From an uncultured Propionibacteriaceae bacterium (GTDB taxonomy: Bacteria > Actinomycetota > Actinomycetes > Propionibacteriales > Propionibacteriaceae): a DNA stretch of 64,000 nt. The notes beneath the pieces were generated by a model that saw only the letters and a program-made list of their open reading frames with translations, was not told the origin of the DNA and did not search any database. The stretch is taken from the NCBI GenBank assembly GCA_938012815.1, contig CALLVV010000001.1, positions 8,610 through 72,609 on the forward strand, in the 5' to 3' direction. The position numbers and the translations under genes were made by a program. Each line of letters begins with the position of its first letter. The first letter of the stretch is position 1. Shown here in pieces: positions 27,459-36,543 of this stretch.

Positions 27459-28492
27459 AGCGTCGTTCCCTGTTCGCTCTTACCGGACTCGGTCTGCTCG
27501 GCAGCGCGGGCCTGGCGGCCTGCTCCGGCGGCCAGCCAGCGGGGGAGGGCTCGGCTTCCAGCTCGAAGCTGGAGACCCTGCGCGTCCACGTCCCCACCAC
27601 CCTCGCGTTCATGGCCCCCATGGCTTCCTTCGGAACATTCGGCAAACTCGACGGTCTCGTCGGGAAGACCGACGTGCAGAACTGGGCCAGCGTCGACGTG
27701 ATGAAGTCGCTGGTCGTGAACAGTGAGACCGATCTGGTGGCCACCCCCTCCTACGCGGCGGCGAACCTGTTCAACAAGGGCCTTCCCATCCGGCTGGTCG
27801 CGATCACCGTGTGGGGGATGCTCTACATCCTCGGCCCGGAGGGATCGTCGGCGCAGGGCATCGAGGGCCTGAAGGGCAAGAAGGTGGGCGTCCCGCTGCC
27901 CAACAACATGCCCGACCTGGTCTTCCGCTATCTGATGGCTCAGAAGGGCATCCCCCTCGAAGGCGGGGCCGAGGGCGTCGAGGTCGCGTCCTACGACCAG
28001 GCCCCGGAGCTCGTGCAGGCCCTCATGTCCGGGCAGGTGGAGTACGCGGTGCTGCCGGAGCACGTCGCCACCGTCGCGCAGAACCAGGCCAAACAGTCCG
28101 GCAAGAACCTGGACCGCACCGCCAACCTGCAGGAGGTGTGGGCCGAGGTCACCGGCGGCCAGGCGCGTTTCCCGATGGCCGGTGTCGTGATGCCCCAGAA
28201 ACTCGTCGACTCCAGCCCGGCACTCGTCGCTGGAGTCTTCAATGAGCTGGAGGAGGCGGTCACGAAGGTCAATGCCCTCGACGAGAAGGCCGTGGCGGCG
28301 ATCACCGCGAAGACCGAGGTGCCGGAGGCCGTGGTCAAGAACGTGATCCCGCGGCTCCAGCTCGACATGGTCCCGGCGCAGAAGGCCAAGACCGAGCTGG
28401 AGGACTTCTACACGCGCCTGACCACCCTCAACCCCGACATCGTCGGAGGCACGATGCCCGCCGACGACTTCTACCTGGCCGATCCCAGGTGA
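27455..28492 (+). CDS. ABC transporter substrate-binding lipoprotein (NitT/TauT-like)
   Basis: A 345-aa lipoprotein. The signal peptide with lipobox LAAC (MKRRSLFALTGLGLLG, then AGLAACSGG) makes it an Lgt substrate. The mature part (VHVPTTLAFMAPMASFG, LKGKKVGVPLPNNMPDL, SGQVEYAVLPEHVATV) follows the type 2 periplasmic-binding fold of NitT/TauT receptors. The ligand cannot be deduced. It is coupled to the ATPase and permease genes by 4-base overlaps. Confidence 0.88.
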   Translation: MKRRSLFALTGLGLLGSAGLAACSGGQPAGEGSASSSKLETLRVHVPTTLAFMAPMASFGTFGKLDGLVGKTDVQNWASVDVMKSLVVNSETDLVATPSYAAANLFNKGLPIRLVAITVWGMLYILGPEGSSAQGIEGLKGKKVGVPLPNNMPDLVFRYLMAQKGIPLEGGAEGVEVASYDQAPELVQALMSGQVEYAVLPEHVATVAQNQAKQSGKNLDRTANLQEVWAEVTGGQARFPMAGVVMPQKLVDSSPALVAGVFNELEEAVTKVNALDEKAVAAITAKTEVPEAVVKNVIPRLQLDMVPAQKAKTELEDFYTRLTTLNPDIVGGTMPADDFYLADPR

Positions 28493-29256
28493 ACCCAGCC
28501 GAGAACAAGGCACCGCGCTGGCGGGTCGTGCTGCTGTGGTGGCTGGGGCTCGCCCTGGTGCTGCTGGCCTGGGAGGCGGCGTCGTGGAGCCAGCCCCGCT
28601 ACGTCCTGCCCGGGCCAGCAGCCACCTGGGAGGCGCTGCTGGGGCTGATCCGCGACGAGGAACTCGGCCCCGAGGTGCTGCTCACCCTCCAGCGGGCGCT
28701 GGTCGGGTTGGGGATCGCCTGCCTGATCGGGTTGCCCTGGGGCTGGGCGGCCGGCACCTGGCGGCCCGTCGAGGAACTGACCGCGTCCTGGACGCAGCTG
28801 CTCATGGCCATCCCCCCGATCGTGATCGTCGTGGTCGGGATACTGTGGCTGGGCCCCAGCCCGTCGGTGGTGCTGCTGGTGGTCGCGCTGGTGACGATGC
28901 CCCTGCTGGTCACCAGTCTGCGCGACGCCGTCACCAACGTCGATCCCGACCTGCTGGAGATGGCGCGACTGTTCCGTTTCGGCCTGTGGGGCACGGTGCG
29001 GCGGGTGATCATCCCGGCCGTGGTGCCGCCTGTGCTGTCGGCGGTCACGGTCGCGGTGGGGCAGTCGATCCGGTTGACGGTGATGGCCGAACTGCTCAGC
29101 ACCACCACCGGCATGGGCGCGGAGGTGCAGCAGGCCCGCACCAACCTGGAGACCGCCGACGTGTTCGCCCTGTCGGCGGTGATGGCGGCCCTCACCCTGG
29201 GGCTGGAACTGCTCTTCCTGCGTCCCCTGCGGAATCGCCTGGCCCGGTACCGGTGA
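28489..29256 (+). CDS. ABC transporter permease (NitT/TauT type)
   Basis: A 255-aa protein with about six membrane helices. The EAA-type loop (LLEMARLFRFGLWGTVRRVI) docks on the ATPase. The GTG start overlaps the stop of the binding-protein gene. It is the last gene of the methyltransferase-ABC operon and is followed by a strong hairpin. Confidence 0.88.
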   Translation: MNPAENKAPRWRVVLLWWLGLALVLLAWEAASWSQPRYVLPGPAATWEALLGLIRDEELGPEVLLTLQRALVGLGIACLIGLPWGWAAGTWRPVEELTASWTQLLMAIPPIVIVVVGILWLGPSPSVVLLVVALVTMPLLVTSLRDAVTNVDPDLLEMARLFRFGLWGTVRRVIIPAVVPPVLSAVTVAVGQSIRLTVMAELLSTTTGMGAEVQQARTNLETADVFALSAVMAALTLGLELLFLRPLRNRLARYR

Positions 29257-29259
29257 GCC

Positions 29260-29299
29260 GGTCCCGGAAGTGACATGTTGCGTCACATATTCCGGGACC
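29260..29299. terminator. Strong bidirectional terminator between convergent transporter operons
   Basis: The perfect 10-bp arms GGTCCCGGAA and TTCCGGGACC enclose a second inner repeat GTGAC/GTCAC. The hairpin begins four bases past the permease stop and ends ten bases before the stop of the convergent binding-protein gene. Confidence 0.75.
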
Positions 29300-29308
29300 T
29301 GCCGTCAC

Positions 29309-30394
29309 TCAGGCCAGTTTGTCGCGGCTCGGAAGGTCGGCGGGCATCTCGAGGTGCGTCGACACGTCGGAGGCCGGGGCCAGGCCATGCTTCTCGAAGG
29401 CCTTGCGCAGGTACTCGGCGGCGTCGATGTTGAGGGGGCTCTCGGTCCACATGGCGTAGGGCAGGTTGACGAAACGCTCCTCCTGCACCGCGGGGAGGTC
29501 CTTGGTGGCCGGGTGCGACTTCAGCGCATCGATCTTCTCCTGATACGTCTGGCCGGGGTATTCCACCAGCGCGATGACGTCGGGGTTCGTGGCGGTCAGA
29601 CGTGCCCAGTCCACTTCTGTCCAGGTGTCCTCGACATCAGCGGTGGCGTTCGTCCCACCCGCGGCCTCGATGATCGCCTGCGGGGCGCCGTACTTGCCGC
29701 TGGTGAACACGTTGTCCTTGGCGGAATCGAAGACGAACACCACGGGCTTCTTCTCGGGCTGCGCGGCCCCCTGGACGGTCTTCAGGCGGGTGTCCATGTC
29801 GTCGACTGCCGCCGTGGCGACGTCGCTGTGCCCGGTGATGGTGCCGAGGTTGGTGATGTCGGTGCGGACCGCCTCCCACGGGTCGACGATGCCGCGTTTG
29901 GTGGTGTCCTCCTGGCGGCACGACTCGGTCAGCAGATAGGAGGGAATGCCCTTCTCGGACAGGATGTCGGGGGTCAGGTTCTTGCCCTCGGAGAATCCGT
30001 AGTTCCAGCCCGCGACCATCAGGTCGGGGGTGTTGGCGATGATCGACTCGAGGGTGGGGTATTCCTTCGAGACGTCGTTGAGGCCGTCGATGGTCTCGGC
30101 GCCGTACTTGGCCTTCAGGATCGGGACGTCGCGGCCCATGCTGCTGACCGCGGTGATCTCCTTCGCACCGCCGGCCGCCAGCGTGAGGGCGATGATGTTG
30201 CCGTCGTTGACGTACATCTTCTTCGCCGGGGAGGGGAGGGTCAGCTCCTTGCCGCAGTTGGTGACGGTGATCTGCCCGGAACCCTCGGCCGAGCCGCTGC
30301 TGGAGGCGGTCGGCTGGGTGGGGGAGGAGCAGGCGTTGAGGGCGATGAGGGGCAGGGTCAGCCAGGCGACTGCCCGGGCGCGGCGGGTGATCAT
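29309..30394 (-). CDS. btuF: Corrinoid/iron-type ABC transporter binding lipoprotein
   Basis: A 361-aa lipoprotein with lipobox LNAC (LPLIALNACSS). The body is of the FecB/BtuF class (PSPAKKMYVNDGN, GWNYGFSEGKNLTP, IALVEYPGQTYQEKIDALK). It is third in an operon of permease, ATPase and receptor genes preceded by a cobalamin riboswitch. Vitamin B12 or another corrinoid is therefore the likeliest ligand; the fold alone would equally fit heme or siderophores. It overlaps the ATPase gene by four bases. Confidence 0.8.
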   Translation of the reverse strand: MITRRARAVAWLTLPLIALNACSSPTQPTASSSGSAEGSGQITVTNCGKELTLPSPAKKMYVNDGNIIALTLAAGGAKEITAVSSMGRDVPILKAKYGAETIDGLNDVSKEYPTLESIIANTPDLMVAGWNYGFSEGKNLTPDILSEKGIPSYLLTESCRQEDTTKRGIVDPWEAVRTDITNLGTITGHSDVATAAVDDMDTRLKTVQGAAQPEKKPVVFVFDSAKDNVFTSGKYGAPQAIIEAAGGTNATADVEDTWTEVDWARLTATNPDVIALVEYPGQTYQEKIDALKSHPATKDLPAVQEERFVNLPYAMWTESPLNIDAAEYLRKAFEKHGLAPASDVSTHLEMPADLPSRDKLA

Positions 30395-31200
30395 GTGGTC
30401 TCCTCTGTTCGTGGATCGATCGGTTCGGGCGGCACGAGGCCATCGACGACGAGGTGCTGCACCCCGTCGCCGACCGCCGGGACCTGCCGGGCCCGCACCT
30501 TGAAGGCGGACTCCAGGTTCACGGCGGTCATGACTTCTTCGGGCGTCCCGGCGGCGTGGATCCCCCCGTCGGCGAGCATCACGATCCGGTCAAACCAGCC
30601 CATGGCCAGGTCGAGGTCGTGGATCGAGGCGACGATGGTGCGGCCGGTGGTGCGCATGGTCTGCAGCAGGTGCAGCTGGTGGTGCACGTCGAGATGGTTG
30701 GTGGGTTCGTCGAGCAGCAGCAGGTCGGTGCCCTGCGCCAGGCCCTTGGCGAGCATGGCGCGGCGCCGTTCGCCGCCGGAGAGGTGCCCGCAGCGCCGGT
30801 CGGCCAGGTGCGTCAGCTCCACCATCTCCAGGCACTCGGCGACGATGCGTTTCTCGTCGGAGCCGCCGACCTGCCAGGGCATCAGGTGCGGCAGCCGCCC
30901 GAGGGCGACCATCTCGGAGAGCGAGAGGTCCTCGGGTGCGGCCTCCTCCTGAGCGACGAAGGCCATCAGTCGTGCCCGTTCCCTGGGGCGGAGCCGGGAG
31001 ATGTCCCTGCCGTCGATCTCCACGCGACCCGTCGTCGCGGGCCTGATGCCCGCCAATACCCGCATCAGGGTGGACTTGCCGACGCCGTTGACCCCGACCA
31101 GGGCCGTCATGGTGCCGGGCCGCACGTCGAGGTCGATGCCGGAGACGATCACCCGCCGCCCGATCGAGCAGGTGAGGTTGTCGGCCTTGAGCGCGGTCAC
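30391..31200 (-). CDS. btuD: Corrinoid/iron-type ABC transporter ATPase
   Basis: A 269-aa FepC/BtuD-like ATPase with Walker A GVNGVGKSTL, signature LSGGERRRAMLAKGLAQ, Walker B LLLLDEPTNHLD and H-loop IVASIHDLDLA. It is coupled by 4-base overlaps to the permease upstream and the receptor downstream. The riboswitch context favours corrinoid import. Confidence 0.85.
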   Translation of the reverse strand: MTALKADNLTCSIGRRVIVSGIDLDVRPGTMTALVGVNGVGKSTLMRVLAGIRPATTGRVEIDGRDISRLRPRERARLMAFVAQEEAAPEDLSLSEMVALGRLPHLMPWQVGGSDEKRIVAECLEMVELTHLADRRCGHLSGGERRRAMLAKGLAQGTDLLLLDEPTNHLDVHHQLHLLQTMRTTGRTIVASIHDLDLAMGWFDRIVMLADGGIHAAGTPEEVMTAVNLESAFKVRARQVPAVGDGVQHLVVDGLVPPEPIDPRTEETT

Positions 31201-32276
31201 GAGCTACCTCCGAATCCGTAGTTGCGGCGACCCATGACGATCAGGAAGACCGGCGCGCCGATCAGGCCGGTGACCACGCCGAGCGGCATCTCGGCGGGGG
31301 CGACGATGACGCGGGAGATCACGTCGACCCACAGCAGGAACAGCCCGCCGACGGCGGCGGCGACGGGAAGCAGTCGGCGGTGCAGGGACCCCACCACCAT
31401 GCGGCACAGGTGCGGGATGACCAGGCCGACGAAACCGATGCCGCCGGACACCGCCACCAGCACCCCGACCAGCACCGCCAGCAGCAGGAAGAGTCCCTGC
31501 CGCAGCACGCCGACGGGGATCCCGAGGGCCGCGGCGGCGTCGGGTCCCCAGGCCAGCGCGTCAAGCCAGCCGCTGCCGAGCAGGAGTAGCACCAGGCAGA
31601 TCACGACGACGCCGGTCGTGAGCGGGAGCCGGTCCCACTGGGCGCCGGAGACGCTGCCGAGCAGCCAGTACAGCACCGACTGCGCGGCGCGCGGGTCGGG
31701 TCCCTTGAACACCAGGAAACTCGCGACGGCCGAGAACGCGGAGGAGAGCACCACCCCGGCCAGGACCAGCCGGATCGGGGTGAGGCCACCTTGGGCCATG
31801 GCCACCAGGTAGACGGCCAGCGCAGCCCCCAGGGCCCCGAGCAGCGCCCCGATCGACGTCGACCACAGCCCGAAACCGGACAGGATGCCGAAGGTGATCA
31901 CGGCGGTGGCGCCGACGGAGGCGCCCGAGGAGACACCGAGCAGGTAGGGATCGGCGAGGGGGTTGCGTACCAGGGTCTGCATCGCGCAGCCCGCGATACT
32001 GAGCCCTGCGCCGACGACAACCGCCAGCAGCGCCCGGGGGAGCCGCAGGTCCCAGACGATGGTCTCGACGGCCTTGTTTCCGCTGCTGGCTCCCTGCAGC
32101 CGGTTCACGATCACCTGCCAGATGGCCTCCTGATCGAGGGATTCGGAGCCGATGTTGACGGAGTGGATGACGCTCAGTGCGGTGAGTGCCAGCACCACGA
32201 CGACGATGGGCAGGGTGAGGTGTTTCAGCACCCTGCGGGCTGTTTTCAGGCTTGCCAACGAAGCTCCAGTGTCCAC
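31197..32276 (-). CDS. btuC: Corrinoid/iron-type ABC transporter permease (FecCD family)
   Basis: A 359-aa protein with about ten membrane helices. FecCD hallmarks are LRLPRALLAVVVGAGLSIAG, NPLADPYLLGVSSGA and GFVGLVIPHLCRMVVG. The GTG start at 32276 is the likely one and is weakly supported. It is the first gene of the operon behind the cobalamin riboswitch. Confidence 0.87.
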   Translation of the reverse strand: MDTGASLASLKTARRVLKHLTLPIVVVVLALTALSVIHSVNIGSESLDQEAIWQVIVNRLQGASSGNKAVETIVWDLRLPRALLAVVVGAGLSIAGCAMQTLVRNPLADPYLLGVSSGASVGATAVITFGILSGFGLWSTSIGALLGALGAALAVYLVAMAQGGLTPIRLVLAGVVLSSAFSAVASFLVFKGPDPRAAQSVLYWLLGSVSGAQWDRLPLTTGVVVICLVLLLLGSGWLDALAWGPDAAAALGIPVGVLRQGLFLLLAVLVGVLVAVSGGIGFVGLVIPHLCRMVVGSLHRRLLPVAAAVGGLFLLWVDVISRVIVAPAEMPLGVVTGLIGAPVFLIVMGRRNYGFGGSS

Positions 32277-32304
32277 GAGCCCGTTCGCGAGGCTCTCGGC
32301 CGAC

Positions 32305-32450
32305 AGTGCGGAGCTGCGGTCTTCGGACTCCGGATCCTCCTCGCCTGTGGCCTTCCCGGGTTTCCCCAGTGGCGTGAGTCACAGGTTTGTCACCGTCACC
32401 GCTGCGCGTCAGTCCCGGATTCGCGCCGGGTTCCCATGCCCTCGACGGGC
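32305..32450 (-). ncRNA. Cobalamin (AdoCbl) riboswitch
   Basis: The minus-strand leader of the permease gene contains the conserved series GGGAACCCGGCGCGAATCC, GGGACTGACGCGCAGCGGTG, ACGCCACTGGG, GGAAGGCCACAGGCGAGGAG and a B12 box GAGTCCGAAGACCGCAGC (32313-32330). The order and spacing match the cobalamin riboswitch core. It would repress the transporter operon when corrinoid is plentiful. The short distance to the start codon suggests control of ribosome access. Confidence 0.9.
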
Positions 32451-32563
32451 CAGCTCCACGGCGGAGACTAGCAGTTGAAGGACGAATCTGCCGCATTGCC
32501 GAACAAACCCCGCGTCACCGGCTCGACCGGGGGCGCGGGGAGGAAACAGGGAGCGGGAAACGG

Positions 32564-33457
32564 TTAGACGTCGAGGCCGGCGAACAGGTCGTCGGCGGGG
32601 CCCTCGCCGGGGAAGGGAACCCCCGCGGCCAGGCGGTAGGCCTCGCCCGTTCCCTCGATGGTGCGCATGAAACGGAACATCTTCCACAGTGGGTGTTCAG
32701 GATCCACCTGGCTGCGGTGGGCCTCCAGGGCGGCCTGGCACAGGTCGGCGCGACCCTCGTAGGGGATCACCGCTGCGATGTGGCGCGGGTCGATGGCGAA
32801 GCGGCGGCGCATGGCCTCCTCGTCCATGCCCTCGGGCAGCGGCATGTCCAGCTCGCGGGCCTTCTCCGTGGCCTTGATCCACGCCTGCGGGTTGGGACTG
32901 ATCCACAGCACCCGGCTCACCTGCCACGGCTCTCCCAGGTCCGGTCGGTACGACGGTACCCCCGCCAGCAGTGTGGCGTACATGGTGACGCGGTGCGCCT
33001 GGATGTGGTCGGGGTGGCCGTAGTTGCCGTTCTGGTCGTAGGTGGCGATCACCTGGGGCCGGCGGTCGCGGATCAGGGTGACGAGGTGGTCGGAGGCCTC
33101 CAGCAGGTCGGCAGCCCAGAACGCGCCGTCAGGCAGTTCGTCGCGGGGAATCGCGCGGCCCTCGTCGTCGGTGGCCATGCCGGAGTCGTGGTACTTGCCC
33201 TTACCACCCAGCCACACGTGGTCGGTGACTCCGATGATGCCGAGCGCCTTCGTCAGCTCGTCGATGCGGTGTGCGCCCAACTCGGAGGGGCTGTAGTGCT
33301 CCCATTCGGGCACCAGGATCTCGCCCAACTCGCCCAGTGTGCAGGTCACCAGCGTCACCTGGGCGCCCTCATCCACGTATCGTGCCATGGTGGCGGGGGA
33401 TTGCGACGACTCGTCGTCGGGGTGGGCGTGGACGAACATCAAGCGGCGATCAGACAC
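32564..33457 (-). CDS. mshB: GlcNAc-Ins deacetylase of mycothiol biosynthesis
   Basis: A 297-aa zinc deacetylase that removes acetate from N-acetylglucosaminyl-inositol in mycothiol synthesis. The metal-site motifs AHPDDES (residues 11-17) and YGHPDHIQAH are intact. TCTLGELGEIL, HRIDELTKAL and GGKGKYHDSGM match MshB better than its paralog Mca. Mycothiol is made by actinobacteria, which supports the taxonomic call. It is monocistronic. Confidence 0.88.
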   Translation of the reverse strand: MSDRRLMFVHAHPDDESSQSPATMARYVDEGAQVTLVTCTLGELGEILVPEWEHYSPSELGAHRIDELTKALGIIGVTDHVWLGGKGKYHDSGMATDDEGRAIPRDELPDGAFWAADLLEASDHLVTLIRDRRPQVIATYDQNGNYGHPDHIQAHRVTMYATLLAGVPSYRPDLGEPWQVSRVLWISPNPQAWIKATEKARELDMPLPEGMDEEAMRRRFAIDPRHIAAVIPYEGRADLCQAALEAHRSQVDPEHPLWKMFRFMRTIEGTGEAYRLAAGVPFPGEGPADDLFAGLDV

Positions 33458-33658
33458 GGGGGCAAGGATAGTCCCGGAACGACGCGAACAAAGCGTCCCG
33501 GGAAAGCGGCTTCCCGAAACGCGGGGCAGGGGACGGCCCTGCCGTCAGGTCCTCCGGTTCGTATGGGCGGCTGTGGGGTGGCGCCGGCCAGCCTGGAACC
33601 GCTTGCCGCCTGGATGGGGGTCTTCAGGTGGACTGGCCAGTGGATGTCGTGAGTCAGG

Positions 33659-34387
33659 TCAGTGGGCCCTGATGGGCGTGAATTGGGAGGGTCGGGAAGC
33701 CTGTCGTGTGCCGGATTTGAGCAGCAGGATAAGAGTAGTAGTGGCGAATCCGATGCTGATCAGTCCGAAGGGGGCATGCCAGAGCGTGGTGCCCAGCGAA
33801 GAAAGCGCGAATCTGGGAGGGAGGTCTTCGAATAGCGATCCGAATGGCGATCCGCCGGTCAGCGTTCCTGCCCAATAAAGCAGTGACGGTACAGTGATGC
33901 ACGTCGCAAGAAAGATCTGGCTGATAGTTATTGCCAGCAGTGTCTTGTATCCTTTCCTTCGCAGGAAGAGAATCCCGCCGACGAGGAGGCCTACGGTAAT
34001 TGGGAGGGCTGGCAGAAGGTAGAGCAAAGTACCGATGTTTAGTCCTGGTGTATGCTGCGAGCCGCTGATAGAATACGACACCAAATCGGTGATTATTGAC
34101 CACAATCTACCGACGGTGTTGGAAAGAGCCATTCCCCCGCTGATGAGTGTGAGAGCAGCGGCTTTTGTTGCGCTGTCGAGCCTGCGTATTGAGTTGGGCT
34201 CTCCGAGTGGGAATGGTGTCTGCTGATAGGGGTTTGAATGCTGGAGCATGCTGGAATTCTGGGTGGTGAATTCCTGTGAAGGTACGGTGTATCCGTATTG
34301 GTGAAGATGATCAACCTGTGGTGGTTGTCCTGCGGAAGAGTGATCTGGGTATCCTGGAGCGGGAGACTCGAGGCTCAATTTCAACAT
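33659..34387 (-). CDS. Four-helix membrane protein, paralog 1
   Basis: A protein of about 242 aa from the ATG at 34387. A long Pro/Gln/Ser-rich cytoplasmic N-terminus is followed by four hydrophobic helices. The short FLRRKGYKTLLAITISQIFL block after helix 2 is the family mark shared with the genes at 35144 and 35653 (FLKGKGYTALLSA, FLKGKSYTVLLSA). The C-terminus (LILLLKSGTRQ) also matches. Function is unknown; small Pro-rich membrane proteins of this kind are common in actinobacteria. GC content is lower than average for the window. Confidence 0.65.
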   Translation of the reverse strand: MLKLSLESPAPGYPDHSSAGQPPQVDHLHQYGYTVPSQEFTTQNSSMLQHSNPYQQTPFPLGEPNSIRRLDSATKAAALTLISGGMALSNTVGRLWSIITDLVSYSISGSQHTPGLNIGTLLYLLPALPITVGLLVGGILFLRRKGYKTLLAITISQIFLATCITVPSLLYWAGTLTGGSPFGSLFEDLPPRFALSSLGTTLWHAPFGLISIGFATTTLILLLKSGTRQASRPSQFTPIRAH

Positions 34388-34445
34388 ACCTTTCAAGTGT
34401 GAACCCTCTTGTTGCAAGTGTACCAGCCCTCGAGGTCATCCATTC

Positions 34446-34982
34446 CTACCCGACTTGGCTCATTTCTGGTTGTTGTTGTTGTGGTTGCGGTCGGTTTGTC
34501 CGACTGTGTTCGGGGTAGGGTTGGTGAGTGGCGACCCCGAGCATCGAGGTGTCTTTGACCCGGTCGGGGTGTCGGGCGGTGCAGGTGATCGGGCGGTATA
34601 CAGGGGAAACGGGCTGTGATGACGCAGGTCGGGACCGCTCGCAGTGAACGCGAATTGGAGGTGTTGACGGCTCGTGCGAAGGAGTTGATCCGCGCCAGGG
34701 CCCCGCAGCCGCTCCTGGTTGTTGAACCCTTTGATGATGGTGCCGGGGCGGTGGAGACTCCGATACCGGTGACCGGGGAACGCGCCGGGTATCTCGTGGA
34801 TGCGGTTTCACGGGTGTATCGGGACCTTCTGAAACGCCTGGTCAGGACCCTCCGCCGCTACCGGAGCTTCGCCCTCGCCATCAGCAACACCACCATCCAC
34901 GCTGCCATGCCCCTCCCACCAGAAACCGCCAAGCTCATCACCAAACTCGAAAAACCCGACCGAAATGAGCAAAGTCGGGTAG
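34446..34982. mobile_element. 0.54-kb element bounded by ~20-bp inverted repeats
   Basis: The left end CTACCCGACTTGGCTCATTT (34446-34465) and the right end, whose reverse complement starts CTACCCGACTTTGCTCATTT (34982 leftwards), form near-perfect terminal inverted repeats. Inside, a plus-strand frame at 34616-34999 (about 127 codons, starting TQVGTARSERELEV) runs through the right repeat. It resembles no intact transposase, so the element is either a MITE-like non-autonomous copy or an internally deleted insertion sequence. No clear target duplication was seen. It sits within the array of membrane-protein paralogs. The 34983-35143 interval holds nothing recognised. Confidence 0.55.
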
Positions 34983-35143
34983 TTGGCGGCATGAATTGAG
35001 AGGGCCGGAAAACCCGTCTTGCCCACCACTTGAAACCAAGCATCTGCTGGTAGGAGGCCGGGTGCCGAAGCAAGCTGGAGTACTGGTTGTGAAGATCCTG
35101 CGGGGTGCGGTTCCCTGGGGTGGCGTTGAGAGCAAGGAAGGCC

Positions 35144-35653
35144 CTAGGGGAAAGTGGGGCGGGAGGACTGCTTTCCCCATTGCTGAGCTGCGGGTTTGAG
35201 CAGCGCGATGAGGGTGCTGATGGCCAGGCCCAGGTCGATCAACGTGTAGGCTGCGGCGAATATGAAGATCCCGGCCAAGGAATCGGAGACCGTGCTGACG
35301 CCCCGCGCGGACCAGACCCACATTGCTGAGTGGAATGTCGTCAATATGATCTGTCCCGTGGTGGCGGATAGCAATGCCGTATAACCCTTTCCTTTGAGAA
35401 AGGTGATTCCGGCGATGAGTAGAATGATGGTGATGAGAAGGGAGATCAAAGCCAAGAAGCCCCAGAGAGATAGTCTTGGGTCAGTTGTTTTGAAAGCGCG
35501 CGGCAGTAGAACCAGGAAATATACACCCCCCAAGGCGGGGGGCAATGCCAGCGAGCCGGTGATGATTCCGAGAACGGATGCTGTGGTGGCGGTTCTGGGG
35601 CGTTCCGGGACAGTTCCAGAACTGCCATCGTGGTGAAGTGACGTCGAGGTCAT
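35144..35653 (-). CDS. Four-helix membrane protein, paralog 2
   Basis: A 169-aa protein from the ATG at 35653 (MTSTSLHHDG), which shares one base with the stop of the upstream paralog (TGATG), so the two are translationally coupled. The hydrophilic N-terminus is short. The four helices and the GITFLKGKGYTALLSATTGQ block match the neighbours. Function is unknown. Confidence 0.65.
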   Translation of the reverse strand: MTSTSLHHDGSSGTVPERPRTATTASVLGIITGSLALPPALGGVYFLVLLPRAFKTTDPRLSLWGFLALISLLITIILLIAGITFLKGKGYTALLSATTGQIILTTFHSAMWVWSARGVSTVSDSLAGIFIFAAAYTLIDLGLAISTLIALLKPAAQQWGKQSSRPTFP

Positions 35654-36339
35654 CAGGGAACCCGTTTCGCCCATTGCTGCCATTGCCGGGTTGCGGGCTT
35701 GTGTAACAGGACGAGGTTGCTGATGGCCAGCCCGAGGCCGATTAGCGTGCAGAAGATGATGATCACCAAAATCCCGGTCTCTGATTTCCTGATTCGCATC
35801 GAGTTGAGGGCCAGCAACATGATCACCACGTAGAAAGCCGTCAGCGTGAGCTGTGTTATGACGGCGGACAGCAGCACCGTGTAACTCTTTCCTTTGAGAA
35901 ACGTGATCCCGGAGGCGAGGAGAGTGATCACGGTGAAGGTGGTTGCTAGACCTAGGGCGAGCAAAATGATGAATGTGATGTTCGCGAGTCCGGGAGCTCT
36001 TTCGGTTTCGTGCACCCTGGTGGCGGCGAGAAGGACGATGATCGCTGGAAACAGTCCTAGGGAACCACTGATGATTCCGAGTGCGGCTGCGGCGGTCGCC
36101 GACCCGGGACGTTTCAGGCCGCCGACCTGGGGAGGCGCCCCGTACAGGGGTGGAACCTGCCAGGGCGGCGCCATGTTCTGGGGCATCGGGGCGTAGAACT
36201 GGGTGTGATGGCCGTGGGGGGCGGCAGGCGGTGGCGCAGGGCGTGATCCCTGGGGAGGGCCGGGTTGCCGGGATGGCGGATCGGCCAAGAAATCGGGGCC
36301 TGGATGTGCCGGGTCGGGAGAGCCCGCATAACTCATCAT
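35653..36339 (-). CDS. Four-helix membrane protein, paralog 3 with Pro-rich N-terminus
   Basis: A 228-aa protein. The first ~75 residues are Pro/Gln/His-rich (PPPAAPHGHHTQFYAPMPQ, PPLYGAPPQVGG) and the rest forms four hydrophobic helices with the family motif SGITFLKGKSYTVLLSA. PPLYGAxP is also found in the broken copy at 36544-36961. It is the first gene of a two-gene unit with the 35144 gene. Function is unknown. Confidence 0.68.
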   Translation of the reverse strand: MMSYAGSPDPAHPGPDFLADPPSRQPGPPQGSRPAPPPAAPHGHHTQFYAPMPQNMAPPWQVPPLYGAPPQVGGLKRPGSATAAAALGIISGSLGLFPAIIVLLAATRVHETERAPGLANITFIILLALGLATTFTVITLLASGITFLKGKSYTVLLSAVITQLTLTAFYVVIMLLALNSMRIRKSETGILVIIIFCTLIGLGLAISNLVLLHKPATRQWQQWAKRVP

Positions 36340-36491
36340 GAGCCTTTCTGCCTGAGTCGGTGCGCGGACATCAACTGTAACGATTTGTTGCGCTCCTTGA
36401 CCTCATCCCCTCGGATACCCGGGATCCCGTCGTTGCTCGTGGGTCGCGGGAGCGGTCGCCGTCGATCCACCGGCTCCTCGGAAAACTTGAT

Positions 36492-36520
36492 GGCCGTCCC
36501 GGAACAGTTCCGGGACGGCC
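36492..36520. terminator. Perfect 14-bp hairpin downstream of the broken paralog
   Basis: The arms GGCCGTCCCGGAAC and GTTCCGGGACGGCC are separated by one base, and on the minus strand a short T-run (AAGTTTTCC) follows. It lies 24 bases past the stop of the pseudogene at 36544. Confidence 0.65.
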
Positions 36521-36543
36521 ACCGCAGTACGAAGCGACGAGGT

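Noticed and set aside
34616..34999. 127-codon plus-strand frame
   Set aside because: It runs through the right inverted repeat of the small element and has no recognised domain, so it is described within the element and not as a gene.
35521..35560. GC-rich inverted repeat (ccccccaaggcgggggg) considered as a terminator
   Set aside because: It lies inside the coding sequence of paralog 2 and has a small stem.
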